Below are positions 1 to 8,031 of a DNA stretch of 27,929 bases, one piece after another. This DNA is from JAGOGN01 sp036652735. Its GTDB lineage: Bacteria; Bacillota; Clostridia; Lachnospirales; Lachnospiraceae. Position 1 is the stretch's first letter; each line of letters begins with the position of its first letter. Made by a program: the position numbers and the translations under genes. Where the stretch lies: the NCBI GenBank assembly GCA_036652735.1, contig JAVVVI010000031.1:1-27929 (forward strand), written 5' to 3'. The notes beneath the pieces are model-generated. The model saw only the letters and a list, made by a program, of their open reading frames with translations. It made no database searches and was not told where the DNA came from.

Positions 1-10
1 CTTGACCAAA
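1..10 (+). rRNA. Probable extreme 3' end of 23S rRNA (partial)
   Basis: The first bases, CTTGACC followed by AAA, look like the closing strand of the 23S rRNA terminal helix, which in Clostridia typically ends in a CTTGACC-like motif. The bulk of the gene would lie before the window. The following roughly 100 bases hold no 5S-like sequence and run straight into tRNA-Asn, as in rRNA operons with a tRNA downstream. A sequence starting exactly where the rRNA repeat ends would also be typical of a draft-assembly contig break. The call rests on only about ten bases plus context. Confidence 0.45.
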
Positions 11-47
11 TAGCTCGGTTTGAAGAAAGACACTGTATGCGGTTTTT

Positions 48-101
48 AAGGTATAACACCTTAAGATGATGACGTTGCAAGTAATTTGTGGACGTCATTT
101 T
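48..101 (+). other. Two stem-loops between putative 23S end and tRNA-Asn
   Basis: A small hairpin (TAAGGT/ACCTTA, 5-base loop) lies at about 48-64. A second stem, ATGACGT (69-75) with ACGTCAT (92-98), is followed by a short T run. They could be rRNA processing signals or a weak attenuator. The T run is short and interrupted, so a true terminator is not certain, and tRNA-Asn may be read through from the rRNA promoter. Confidence 0.3.
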
Positions 102-116
102 GTCTAGGTAGTATAT

Positions 117-188
117 TCCTCAATAGCTCAGCGGTAGAGCGCACGGCTGTTAACCGTGATGTCGTAGGTTCAAATCCTACTTGGGGAG
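117..188 (+). tRNA. tRNA-Asn (anticodon GUU)
   Basis: Full cloverleaf. The acceptor stem TCCTCAA pairs with TTGGGGA (one T-G wobble), the anticodon loop is CTGTTAA with GTT, and the T loop reads TTCAAAT. The discriminator base is G and no CCA is encoded, so the 3' end must be added by tRNA nucleotidyltransferase. It is probably cotranscribed with the upstream rRNA operon, since no well-placed promoter is seen directly before it. Confidence 0.96.
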
Positions 189-204
189 CTATAGCATCAC
201 ATAT

Positions 205-243
205 ATGAAGAGTGAAAAGAATAAGAGAGAACTCTTCATTTTT
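205..243 (+). terminator. Intrinsic terminator after tRNA-Asn
   Basis: Nine-base-pair stem ATGAAGAGT (205-213) with ACTCTTCAT (231-239), a purine-rich 17-base loop, then a run of five T. It would end the rRNA/tRNA-Asn transcript. tRNA-Glu then needs its own start: a TATAAT at 247-252 lies 12 bases before tRNA-Glu, but no good -35 matches it. Confidence 0.7.
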
Positions 244-264
244 GACTATAATTGAAGAAAATAC

Positions 265-336
265 GGCTCCTTGGTCAAGCGGTTAAGACATCGCCCTTTC
301 ACGGCGGTAACACGGGTTCAATTCCCGTAGGAGTCA
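265..336 (+). tRNA. tRNA-Glu (anticodon UUC)
   Basis: The acceptor stem GGCTCCT pairs with AGGAGTC, the anticodon stem is TCGCC/GGCGG around loop CTTTCAC (anticodon TTC), and the T arm is ACGGG/CCCGT. Discriminator A; CCA is not encoded. A TATAAT hexamer at 247-252 may be its -10 element. Confidence 0.96.
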
Positions 337-348
337 TATGAAAATCTC

Positions 349-377
349 TTGACTAAGGGAAGTTCATTTGATATAAT
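349..377 (+). promoter_or_regulatory. Sigma-A type promoter of tRNA-Cys
   Basis: -35 TTGACT (349-354), 17-base spacer, -10 TATAAT (372-377), ending 19 bases before the mature 5' end of tRNA-Cys. This is near consensus, so tRNA-Cys looks like its own strong transcription unit, closed by the terminator at 479-511. Confidence 0.85.
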
Positions 378-396
378 CAAATAGTTCTAAATATGT

Positions 397-467
397 GGCG
401 TCATAGCCAAGTGGTAAGGCAAAGGTCTGCAACACCTCTATCACCAGTTCAAATCTGGTTGACGCCT
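397..467 (+). tRNA. tRNA-Cys (anticodon GCA)
   Basis: Perfect seven-base-pair acceptor stem GGCGTCA/TGACGCC, anticodon loop CTGCAAC (GCA), T arm with TTCAAAT loop, discriminator T. No CCA encoded. The first pair of the anticodon stem looks mismatched (A-C), but the rest folds normally. A reading frame crossing this gene (393-635) is a shadow of the tRNA and its terminator. Confidence 0.95.
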
Positions 468-478
468 GTCAAGAATCG

Positions 479-511
479 AAGAATCTGGATAATCCGGATT
501 CTTTTTTTTTT
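479..511 (+). terminator. Intrinsic terminator after tRNA-Cys
   Basis: Stem AGAATCTGG with CCGGATTCT (one T-G pair) around a five-base loop, followed by an unbroken run of ten T. The remaining bases to 603 are AT-rich and show nothing I can name. Confidence 0.88.
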
Positions 512-603
512 CTTAAAAATGAACTTTATTTTGAATGATTCTTATATTTATTGGGAATATAAACAATATAATGCGGGAAACCTTTCCATAGAGAAGAAAA
601 AGC

Positions 604-632
604 TTGACAGAGAAATCATAGTGTCATATTCT
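604..632 (+). promoter_or_regulatory. Promoter of the lipoprotein/C-S lyase operon
   Basis: -35 TTGACA (604-609), 17-base spacer, -10 TATTCT (627-632). It lies 34 bases before the GTG start of the lipoprotein gene and is the only good promoter seen for the four genes up to 6443. Confidence 0.8.
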
Positions 633-666
633 TAAAGGGATTGCAATAATTAGGAGGTACAAGATA

Positions 667-2292
667 GTGGTTAAAAAATTAATGATAATTGGAATAGTGG
701 CAATGCTGCTTTTAAGTGGATGTGGAGATAAAGTTCAGGCAGATAAAAAAGAGAGTCCACAAAAAACAGAGACGCTGTCACTTGTAGAGATAAAAACGAA
801 AAATACAAAGCAATGTGAAGCGGATGTATCGGAATTTCATGTTACAGACGGTGAATATATCGCAGAATCGGGTAAAAAAATGCCCTATGCACTAAGAGGA
901 GTAATGGGTGTGCCCAAGGGATCCGGAACCTATCCTTTGGTTCTTATTATGCATGGATCCCATTCAAATATAGATGAGAGTTTGAGATATGATACCGGCT
1001 TTACTTATTTAGTAGAATATTTGGCTGAGAATGGATATCTTGCATTGTCATTGGATGTTAGCAAACCATATATTTGGAAATATGGAGACGGAGATGAAAG
1101 AGAAAAAGTAATCTATTTAGTGGAAGAACATATGAAGAATCTTGAACTGGCCAATGAAGGAAAGGGTTTGAATTATCCGATAGATTTAAAGGGAAAGATT
1201 GATTTTGATAAAATAGCAATGATAGGTCATTCCAGAGGTGGCGACATTATATTTCCTTTAGCCTGTGAGATGGAGAAAAAAAAGTATCCAATAGAGGCAC
1301 TTATTGCGATTGCACCTGCTGCATCGGAAGATTTAGAGAGCCGGGAGTGGGCCAATAGTGAAGTCACAATAGTAGTGCCGGAATATGATGGAGATGTATC
1401 ATCCCTGGATGGTTTTAATTTTGATGAAATGCTGGAACAGAAATTGGACAATCCACATGGAGTTACGTATGTGCTGGGCGCAAATCATAATTACTTTAAT
1501 ACAAATATAGACCTGAATGATGCAACACTTGCAAGAGGAGAGGAAGAACTCAGAGATCAGATCACGAAAGAACAGCAGCAGGAATTTTTAAAGAATTATA
1601 CCCTGGATTATCTGAATGCAGCTATAAAAGGGGAAGTAAAAGATACCATGTATGACTTAAGTAAAGCAGGTCCTGACACAATGTATGGTGTGGGTGTATT
1701 AACAAGGCTGTATGATAAAAACGTCACTGAAATTGCAGATATTGCAAAGATGGATCAATATAAAGAAGATGGAATGACAAAAGAAAATGTAACAGATTCC
1801 TGGTTTTATAAAGAGGATAAAATTCCCATTGATACGATAACCTTTGGACAAGAAGGAAATAAAGTTAAAAATCTGCTGAACTTCAAATGGAATACCAATA
1901 AAAATCAGGTGGTTATCCTTCCGGATCAGATAGATTTTAGCAAATATAAGGCACTGACACTGAATCTTATTCCGGATTCATCGGATCCAATTTATAAAAA
2001 AGAAACGGGAGTGGGATTTACAATTGAATTAAAAGATGGAAAAGGGAAGAGTGCAAAAATTAAAATTCCGAAAACAGCACATGCTGTAAGAATAACACCC
2101 GGAAAAATGGATGTAACGGAAATGGAAGAAATGGACTATCATTTTTTTACACCAATGACACCAATAGGAAGCATCCGAATTCCATTGCATTTATTTAAAA
2201 ATATTGACAGGAAGAATATGAAAGAACTAACACTCTATTTTGATCAGGAAAAGGAAGGATCTGTTTATATAGAATCCTTATATGTACAGTAA
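667..2292 (+). CDS. Alpha/beta-hydrolase-fold lipoprotein
   Basis: Starts at GTG 667 with AGGAGG at 652-657, nine bases upstream. The N terminus is a type II signal peptide with lipobox LSGC (Cys19), so the mature protein should be lipid-anchored outside the membrane. Residues ~60-330 look like an alpha/beta hydrolase of the dienelactone hydrolase/acetyl-xylan-esterase kind: an oxyanion stretch LIMHGSHSN (~100), nucleophile elbow GHSRGG with Ser189, candidate acid Asp241 or Asp243 in a YDGDV segment, and candidate His274 in ANHNYF. The C-terminal ~170 residues are beta-rich and end in YIESLYVQ, like carbohydrate-binding-type sandwiches; I cannot name that domain. A surface esterase or lipase is likely; the substrate is unknown. 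Fifteen bases separate it from the next gene. Confidence 0.75.
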   Translation: MVKKLMIIGIVAMLLLSGCGDKVQADKKESPQKTETLSLVEIKTKNTKQCEADVSEFHVTDGEYIAESGKKMPYALRGVMGVPKGSGTYPLVLIMHGSHSNIDESLRYDTGFTYLVEYLAENGYLALSLDVSKPYIWKYGDGDEREKVIYLVEEHMKNLELANEGKGLNYPIDLKGKIDFDKIAMIGHSRGGDIIFPLACEMEKKKYPIEALIAIAPAASEDLESREWANSEVTIVVPEYDGDVSSLDGFNFDEMLEQKLDNPHGVTYVLGANHNYFNTNIDLNDATLARGEEELRDQITKEQQQEFLKNYTLDYLNAAIKGEVKDTMYDLSKAGPDTMYGVGVLTRLYDKNVTEIADIAKMDQYKEDGMTKENVTDSWFYKEDKIPIDTITFGQEGNKVKNLLNFKWNTNKNQVVILPDQIDFSKYKALTLNLIPDSSDPIYKKETGVGFTIELKDGKGKSAKIKIPKTAHAVRITPGKMDVTEMEEMDYHFFTPMTPIGSIRIPLHLFKNIDRKNMKELTLYFDQEKEGSVYIESLYVQ

Positions 2293-2306
2293 GAGAAAGG
2301 AAAAAA

Positions 2307-3485
2307 ATGGAAATTGATTTTGATAAACAAATAAATCGTTATAATAGCAATAGTGTAAAATATGATCTTTGGAAGGAAAACAATAAACCGGAAGGAATTA
2401 TTCCCTTATGGGTAGCGGATATGGATTTTTCCATGGCGGACTGTGTCAAAGATGCACTTACAAATATACTGGAACGGGGAATTCTTGGATATACTGTTCC
2501 AGGAGAGGGATATTATACAGCTGTTCAGAACTGGTATCGGAACAGATTTGGCTGGAATACAAAGAAGGAATGGATTTTAACTATGCCCGGAGTGGTAACA
2601 GCAATCGCTTTCTGTATCAGATGTTATACGAAAGAAGGGGATTCCATACTAATTCAGCAGCCGGTCTATCACCTATTTCGTAACATGATAGAGACAAATA
2701 ATCGAAAAGTTGTGGATAATACATTAATAAAGATAGATGGACAGTACAAAATGAACCTGGAGGATTTTGAGGAAAAAGTAGTAAAAGAGCAGGTAAAAAT
2801 GTATATTCTTTGCAGTCCACAGAATCCGGTTGGAAGAGTATGGACAAAAGAAGAGTTAAAGGCCGTAGGAGAGATTTGCCTGCGTCATAATGTACTTGTG
2901 GTAAGTGATGAGATACATGGGGATTTTGTCTATCCGGGACATAGACACCATGTATTTGCAGATGTGCTTCCGGAATTAATAGAGAGAACAATTATCTGTA
3001 CCGCTCCAAGCAAGAGTTTTAATCTTGCAGGAATGCAAACCTCGAATATCTTTATTCCAAATACTCAATTAAGGGAACGAATGAAACTGGAGTTAGACAG
3101 AACCCATATTGGGGGCGTGGGAATTATGGGATATGCAGCCTGTGAGGCAGCGTATACACAGGGAGAAGACTGGCTGAATCAGATTTTAATCTATATTAGA
3201 GGCAATTACCAATATATCCGCGAATATCTTAAGAAAAATATTCCGGAGGTTACAATAGGAGACTTAGAGGGAACGTATCTGGGCTGGATGGATTTTTCCA
3301 AGCTTGGCTTGACGGAAGAAGAATTAGATGAACTGTGTGTGGAAAAAAGTAAAATCTGGTTTGATGAAGGTAGAATGTTTGGAAAAGCAGGGGAAGGATA
3401 TGAGAGAATTAACCTCGCCTGCCCAAGAAGCGTTCTCCAACAGGCAATGAAGCAATTAAAGGAGGCATTGTATGGAACAGTATGA
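2307..3485 (+). CDS. MalY/PatB-family cystathionine beta-lyase-like aminotransferase
   Basis: A 392-residue PLP enzyme of fold type I, matching the ~390 residues of E. coli MalY and B. subtilis PatB. Visible family marks are PLWVADMDF near the N terminus, the CSPQNPVGR segment, the cofactor aspartate in VVSDEIHGDF, and the Schiff-base lysine Lys236 in APSKSFNLAGMQ. The C-terminal region with the substrate-carboxylate arginine reads INLACPRS. Members cleave C-S bonds of cystathionine or cysteine conjugates, giving a thiol, pyruvate and ammonia in the cytoplasm. The start at ATG 2307 has a purine-rich site (GAAAGGA) ahead. The 3' end overlaps the next gene by 14 bases, implying coupled translation. 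Cystathionine itself is not proven as substrate; some relatives act mainly as cysteine desulfhydrases. Confidence 0.88.
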   Translation: MEIDFDKQINRYNSNSVKYDLWKENNKPEGIIPLWVADMDFSMADCVKDALTNILERGILGYTVPGEGYYTAVQNWYRNRFGWNTKKEWILTMPGVVTAIAFCIRCYTKEGDSILIQQPVYHLFRNMIETNNRKVVDNTLIKIDGQYKMNLEDFEEKVVKEQVKMYILCSPQNPVGRVWTKEELKAVGEICLRHNVLVVSDEIHGDFVYPGHRHHVFADVLPELIERTIICTAPSKSFNLAGMQTSNIFIPNTQLRERMKLELDRTHIGGVGIMGYAACEAAYTQGEDWLNQILIYIRGNYQYIREYLKKNIPEVTIGDLEGTYLGWMDFSKLGLTEEELDELCVEKSKIWFDEGRMFGKAGEGYERINLACPRSVLQQAMKQLKEALYGTV

Positions 3486-4884
3486 TTTGTTAATTATTGG
3501 AACCGGACCGGGAGGTTATACCGCAGCAGAAAAGGCTGCAAAAGGTGGAATGAAGGTAGCAGTAATTGAAAAAAATGAGATTGGCGGCGTGTGTGTTAAT
3601 CGTGGATGTATTCCAACAAAAGCACTTATTCATGCATCGGACTTGTATGCAGATATGAGAAATAGTCAATTATTTGGAATTACTGCTGAAAAAGTCGACT
3701 ATGATTCCACAAAGGTATATGAGTATAAAGACAGAGTTGTATCCCAGACAGGAGAAGAGATCCAGGGAAATTTTCTAAAGCTTGGAATTACAATTATTCG
3801 GGGAACTGCCCGACTGGTGTGGGAGCGTTTAGTAGAAGTAACCGGAAAAGACGGACAGGTACAGGAAGTTACTGCAGATATCATAATTCTTGCAGTAGGG
3901 GCAAAGCCGGTGCGCCCCAATATCAGGGGAATTGATTTACCGGGAGTTGTAACCAGTGATGAGATTCTTAGTACAGAGACCGATCAATATGAAGATGTAA
4001 TTATTATTGGTGGTGGTGTAGTAGGAATTGAATGCGGCAATATACTTCATGGATTTGGAAGTAAAATAACTATATTAGAGAGTAAACCTAGAATTTTATC
4101 CCCAATGGATCCGGAGATTTCAGAGAATCTAATGAATTATATTCGAAAACAGGGGGTAGAAATTCATACGAATTCTCTTATACAGAAAATTACAAAGGGC
4201 GTAAAGCTTGACTGCACCTACATAGAGAATGGGGAAGAGAAGCATGTATCAGCAGGTCATATCTTGGTTTCAGTAGGAAGAAAATTCTCAGCAGATGGTT
4301 TATTTGCAGACGAATATCCAATTAAAATGGAAGATGGACATATTGCGGTGGACAGTAATTTTAAGACAAATATGGAAGGAATCTATGCAATTGGAGATGC
4401 TATTCATGGGATACAATTAGCACATGTGGCAGCGGCTCAGGGAACCTTTGTTATTGAACATATATTAAAAAAAGAACCAAGTATTATGTTATCGATTGTG
4501 CCAAGTTGTTTATTCATAGATTTACCAATTGTTCCAAATTGTCTTTATTTGAATCCGGAAGTAGCATCAGTGGGACTATCTGAGAATGAGGCCAGAGAAA
4601 AGGGACTTAATGTTAGATGCGGTAAATATACCATTGATGAGAATAGTAGAGCAATTATTACACATGATTCAGTGGGATTTATCAAAGTGGTATTTGAAGC
4701 TACCAGTGATGTATTAATAGGCGCACAGATGGTGTGTGCAAGAGCAACGGATATGATTGGAGAGATGGCAACAGCAATTGCCAATAGTTTAACCTCAAAA
4801 CAGTTAATGTATGCAATGCGTGCACATCCAACTTATAATGAAGCCATTGCAAAAGCAGTAGAAAACAGCCAGGAGAAAAAATAA
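3472..4884 (+). CDS. lpdA: Dihydrolipoamide dehydrogenase-family flavoprotein disulfide reductase
   Basis: A 470-residue pyridine nucleotide-disulfide oxidoreductase. The N-terminal FAD fold has GTGPGGYTAA (10-19). The redox pair is Cys41/Cys46 in GGVCVNRGCIPTK; the NAD-binding fold has GGGVVGIECG (~178); AIGDA marks the second FAD contact; and the dimer-interface acid-base pair is His452-Glu457 in AHPTYNEA. It would oxidise a dihydrolipoyl group with NAD+. No 2-oxoacid dehydrogenase or glycine-cleavage gene is nearby, so its partner is not visible here. SD AAAGGAGG precedes ATG 3472, inside the end of the C-S lyase gene. Odd: residues 342-352 and 353-363 are two diverged copies of one segment (IVPSCL... 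and IVPNCL...), where the family normally has one. A different disulfide-reductase substrate is possible. Confidence 0.85.
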   Translation: MEQYDLLIIGTGPGGYTAAEKAAKGGMKVAVIEKNEIGGVCVNRGCIPTKALIHASDLYADMRNSQLFGITAEKVDYDSTKVYEYKDRVVSQTGEEIQGNFLKLGITIIRGTARLVWERLVEVTGKDGQVQEVTADIIILAVGAKPVRPNIRGIDLPGVVTSDEILSTETDQYEDVIIIGGGVVGIECGNILHGFGSKITILESKPRILSPMDPEISENLMNYIRKQGVEIHTNSLIQKITKGVKLDCTYIENGEEKHVSAGHILVSVGRKFSADGLFADEYPIKMEDGHIAVDSNFKTNMEGIYAIGDAIHGIQLAHVAAAQGTFVIEHILKKEPSIMLSIVPSCLFIDLPIVPNCLYLNPEVASVGLSENEAREKGLNVRCGKYTIDENSRAIITHDSVGFIKVVFEATSDVLIGAQMVCARATDMIGEMATAIANSLTSKQLMYAMRAHPTYNEAIAKAVENSQEKK

Positions 4885-4886
4885 AT

Positions 4887-6443
4887 ATGAGTATACTTAG
4901 CGTAGAAAAATTATCCCATGGATTTGGAGACAGGGCGATCTTTTCAAATGTGTCTTTTCGTCTCTTAAAGGGAGAACATATCGGTTTAATTGGTGCCAAT
5001 GGAGAGGGCAAATCTACCTTTATGAATATTATTACCGGAAAACTACAGCCGGATGAAGGAAAAGTAGAATGGGCAAAAAATATAAGAGTCGGCTATCTGG
5101 ATCAGCACACGGAATTAAAAAAAGGCATGAGTATGAAAGCAGTGCTACAGTCGGCGTTTGATTTTCTCTTTCAAATGGAAACAGAGATGAATCATATCTG
5201 CGATACCCTTGGAGAACTGGAAGGGGATGCAATGGAAAAAGCATTGGACGAGCTTGCTGTAATACAGGATTTACTGACCTTGCATGATTTTTATTTAATT
5301 GATTCTAAAGTAGAGGAAGTGAGCCGTGCATTAGGATTATTAGATTTGGGACTGGATACAGATGTAACGGATTTGAGTGGTGGCCAAAGAACTAAGCTGT
5401 TACTGGGCAAGCTCCTATTGGAAAAACCGGACATTCTTCTCTTGGATGAGCCAACTAATTATCTGGATAGTGAACATATAGAATGGTTAAAGCGCTACTT
5501 GAATGAGTATGAGAATGCGTTTATTCTGATTTCGCATGATATTCCATTTTTAAACAGCGTGGTAAATATTATTTATCATATGGATAATCAGGAATTAAAT
5601 CGATATGTAGGAGATTATACAAAATTTGAAGAAGTATATGCCATGAAGAAATCTCAAATAGAAGCGGCTTATAACAAACAGCAGAAAGAGGTTGCCGGAT
5701 TAAAAGATTTTGTTGCTCGTAATAAAGCAAATGTTGCAACCAGGAACATGGCAATGTCACGACAAAAAAAATTAGACAAAATGGATATGATTGAACTTGC
5801 AAGGGAAAAACCCAAACCGGAGTTTTTCTTTAAAGAAGCAAGAACACCGGGACGGTATTTATTTGAGACCTATGATTTGGTGATTGGATATGATGAACCG
5901 CTTTCATCACAGTTAAATCTTCGAATGGAAAGAGGAGAAAAGCTGGTATTGGTGGGTGCAAATGGAATTGGAAAAACAACGTTATTAAAAAGTATTCTTG
6001 GTCTTATTCCACCATTGGATGGAAGAGTGGTGCTGGGTGATTATTTAAGCATAGGTTACTTTGAACAGGAGATGCCTCAGGATAATAAAAACTCCTGTAT
6101 AGAAGAAATATGGCAGGAATACCCGGGATTGTCTCAATATGAAGTTCGCTCTGCACTTGCAAAGTGCGGTTTGACTACTAAGCATATCGAGAGTAAAGTA
6201 CGTGTCTTAAGCGGTGGAGAGCAGGCTAAGGTCAGATTGTGTAAGTTAATGAATCGGGAATCGAATATATTGGTTCTTGATGAACCAACAAATCATCTGG
6301 ATGCGGATGCAAAAGAAGAATTAAAGCGAGCATTAAAAGAATACAAAGGAAGTATTCTAATGGTATGCCATGAACCGGAATTTTATCAGGGATTGGCTAC
6401 CGAAATATGGGATTGTACGCAATGGACAACAAAAATATGGTGA
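4887..6443 (+). CDS. ABC-F family ATPase (ribosome-associated)
   Basis: 518 residues with two ABC cassettes and no membrane segments, the ABC-F layout. Cassette 1: Walker A GANGEGKST (36-44), signature LSGGQ (163-167), Walker B ILLLDEPTNYLD. A charged linker rich in K, E and Q (~250-310) corresponds to the P-site tRNA interaction motif. Cassette 2: Walker A GANGIGKTT (357-365), LSGGE (441-445), LVLDEPTNHLD. Such proteins bind the ribosomal E site and act as translation factors or protect against ribosome-targeting antibiotics; sequence alone does not decide which. ATG 4887 follows the previous stop by two bases, with AGGAGA upstream, so it is the last gene of the operon. It ends just before a GC-rich hairpin. 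Confidence 0.87.
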   Translation: MSILSVEKLSHGFGDRAIFSNVSFRLLKGEHIGLIGANGEGKSTFMNIITGKLQPDEGKVEWAKNIRVGYLDQHTELKKGMSMKAVLQSAFDFLFQMETEMNHICDTLGELEGDAMEKALDELAVIQDLLTLHDFYLIDSKVEEVSRALGLLDLGLDTDVTDLSGGQRTKLLLGKLLLEKPDILLLDEPTNYLDSEHIEWLKRYLNEYENAFILISHDIPFLNSVVNIIYHMDNQELNRYVGDYTKFEEVYAMKKSQIEAAYNKQQKEVAGLKDFVARNKANVATRNMAMSRQKKLDKMDMIELAREKPKPEFFFKEARTPGRYLFETYDLVIGYDEPLSSQLNLRMERGEKLVLVGANGIGKTTLLKSILGLIPPLDGRVVLGDYLSIGYFEQEMPQDNKNSCIEEIWQEYPGLSQYEVRSALAKCGLTTKHIESKVRVLSGGEQAKVRLCKLMNRESNILVLDEPTNHLDADAKEELKRALKEYKGSILMVCHEPEFYQGLATEIWDCTQWTTKIW

Positions 6444-6448
6444 TGGCA

Positions 6449-6479
6449 CAGGGACGGGCAATAAATTGCACCGTCCCTG
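6449..6479. terminator. GC-rich hairpin between convergent genes
   Basis: Perfect nine-base-pair stem CAGGGACGG/CCGTCCCTG with an inner GCAAT/ATTGC extension, placed between the stop of the ABC-F gene (6443) and the stop of tyrS (6500). On the plus strand it is followed by a broken T-rich stretch (CGTCTATTTCTTT), so it probably ends the plus-strand operon and may also stop tyrS transcripts. The T tract is imperfect on both strands. Confidence 0.55.
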
Positions 6480-6499
6480 CGTCTATTTCTTTGCTGTAA

Positions 6500-7717
6500 T
6501 TAAAGAGTTAATTTACAAAAACTCTTTTTCCCTTTTTTGAGAACAAATTCTTCTTGAAAAGCGGCTTTGGTATAAGTGGTTTTAATGTCCGTTAGTTTCT
6601 CACCATTAACGGATACTCCGCCTTGTTCCGTGCTTCTTCGGGCTTCTGATCTGGAGGAAGCCAATCCGGAAAGCACCAATAAAGTCAGAATGTCTAAATC
6701 GCCATTTGCAAAGCTTTCTTCGTTTAATTGTATCGTAGGCATATGGTCAGCAGTTCCATTGGTAAAGAGGGCTCTTGCAGCATCTTTGGCTTTAAGGGCT
6801 TCCTCTTCATTATGAACCAGCTTGGTTAATTCAAAGGCCAGAATCTCTTTTGCTTCATTTAACTGGCTTCCCTCCCATTTATCCATCTCATCAATTTCTT
6901 CTAATGGAAGGAAGGTAAGCATTCTCAGACATTTTAACACATCATCGTCTGCAATATTTCTCCAGTATTGAAAAAATTCAAAGGGTGTGGTCTTTTCAGG
7001 GTCCAGCCATACAGCACCGGATTGGGTTTTGCCCATTTTCTTTCCTTCTGAATTCAATAAAAGAGTAATGGTCATGGCATAAGCATTTTTTCCAAGTTTT
7101 CTGCGAATTAATTCTGTGCCTCCAAGCATGTTACTCCACTGATCATCACCGCCAAACTGCATATTACAGCCATATTTTTGAAATAATTCATAGAAATCAT
7201 AGCTTTGCATAATCATGTAATTAAATTCCAGAAAGCTTAATCCTTTTTCCATACGCTGTTTATAACATTCAGCAGAAAGCATGCGATTTACACTAAAATG
7301 AGCTCCAACTTCACGAAGAAGGTCAACATAATTCAAATCCAGCAGCCAATCGGCATTATTTACCATAAGGGCTTTCCCTTGAGAAAAGTCAATAAATTTA
7401 CTCATTTGTGTACGAAAACAATCAATATTATGCTGAATGGTCTCAACGGTCATCATCTGGCGCATATCACTTCTACCGGAAGGATCTCCAATCATTCCGG
7501 TTCCACCACCCATAACAGCGATTGGTTTATTTCCCGCCATTTGCAGACGTTTCATTAGGCAGAGTGCCATAAAATGTCCAACATGAAGACTATCTGCAGT
7601 TGGATCAAATCCTATATAAAAAGTTGCCTTACCTTCATTAATTAATGTTTTAATTTCTTCTTCATCTGTTACTTGAGCAATGAGTCCTCTGGCAACCAGT
7701 TCGTCGTAAATAGTCAT
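6500..7717 (-). CDS. tyrS: Tyrosyl-tRNA synthetase
   Basis: A 405-residue class I aminoacyl-tRNA synthetase that charges tRNA-Tyr. The HIGH motif is HVGH (45-48), the KMSKS motif is the bacterial TyrRS variant KMGKT (227-231), and a C-terminal S4 RNA-binding domain (~345-400) begins near LSGLASSRSEARR. Tyrosine-binding segments such as YIGFDPTADSLH and QFGGDDQWSNM are intact, and the length is normal. ATG at 7717 is preceded on the minus strand by AAAGGAGG with good spacing. Expression is controlled by the T-box leader directly upstream. It stands alone in its transcript. Confidence 0.97.
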   Translation of the reverse strand: MTIYDELVARGLIAQVTDEEEIKTLINEGKATFYIGFDPTADSLHVGHFMALCLMKRLQMAGNKPIAVMGGGTGMIGDPSGRSDMRQMMTVETIQHNIDCFRTQMSKFIDFSQGKALMVNNADWLLDLNYVDLLREVGAHFSVNRMLSAECYKQRMEKGLSFLEFNYMIMQSYDFYELFQKYGCNMQFGGDDQWSNMLGGTELIRRKLGKNAYAMTITLLLNSEGKKMGKTQSGAVWLDPEKTTPFEFFQYWRNIADDDVLKCLRMLTFLPLEEIDEMDKWEGSQLNEAKEILAFELTKLVHNEEEALKAKDAARALFTNGTADHMPTIQLNEESFANGDLDILTLLVLSGLASSRSEARRSTEQGGVSVNGEKLTDIKTTYTKAAFQEEFVLKKGKKSFCKLTL

Positions 7718-7756
7718 AATTCTCCTCCTTTAGTGGGATAGATTCTATCCTTATAA

Positions 7757-8025
7757 ATAAAAAAAAGCCCTATCGTTAAAGAACGAAAGGACGGGTTTCC
7801 GTGGTACCACCTTTGTTTACAGAGGACTTACGTCATCTGCCTTTTTAAGTGTTGCAAACACAACACTATACATTATAACGTATGTTACACGTCGTAGCCT
7901 ACTATGACTTCGGTACGCAGCTCCGGGAGGTATTCCTATTCTGTATCACATGCGCCTCTCACCATACGGCAACTCTCTGTTTGATTCACAAAATAGTACT
8001 TGTTCCCTTCAAAGCCTTTATCAAT
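7757..8025 (-). promoter_or_regulatory. T-box leader (Tyr specifier) of tyrS
   Basis: Read on the minus strand, the leader holds the marks of a T-box riboswitch in order: an AGTA segment, the AGAGAG bulge, a GGTGAGAG distal element, GAATACC with the tyrosine specifier codon TAC at 7930-7932, and the T-box core AGGTGGTACCACGG at about 7799-7812. A terminator follows: stem CCTTTCGTT/AACGATAGG with one mismatch, then eight T at 7759-7766. Uncharged tRNA-Tyr should pair with the specifier and the T-box bulge, favouring the antiterminator and so tyrS expression when tyrosine is short. It fills the 332-base gap between tyrS and the ABC ATPase gene. Confidence 0.94.
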
Positions 8026-8031
8026 GGATTA

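Noticed and set aside
86..114. Possible promoter (TTGTGG, 17 bases, TAGTAT) before tRNA-Asn
   Set aside because: The -10 would end only two bases before the mature tRNA, leaving no room for a transcription start; read-through from the rRNA operon is more likely.
393..635. Open reading frame of 80 codons on the plus strand
   Set aside because: It runs through tRNA-Cys, the tRNA terminator and the next promoter, with no ribosome binding site or family resemblance.
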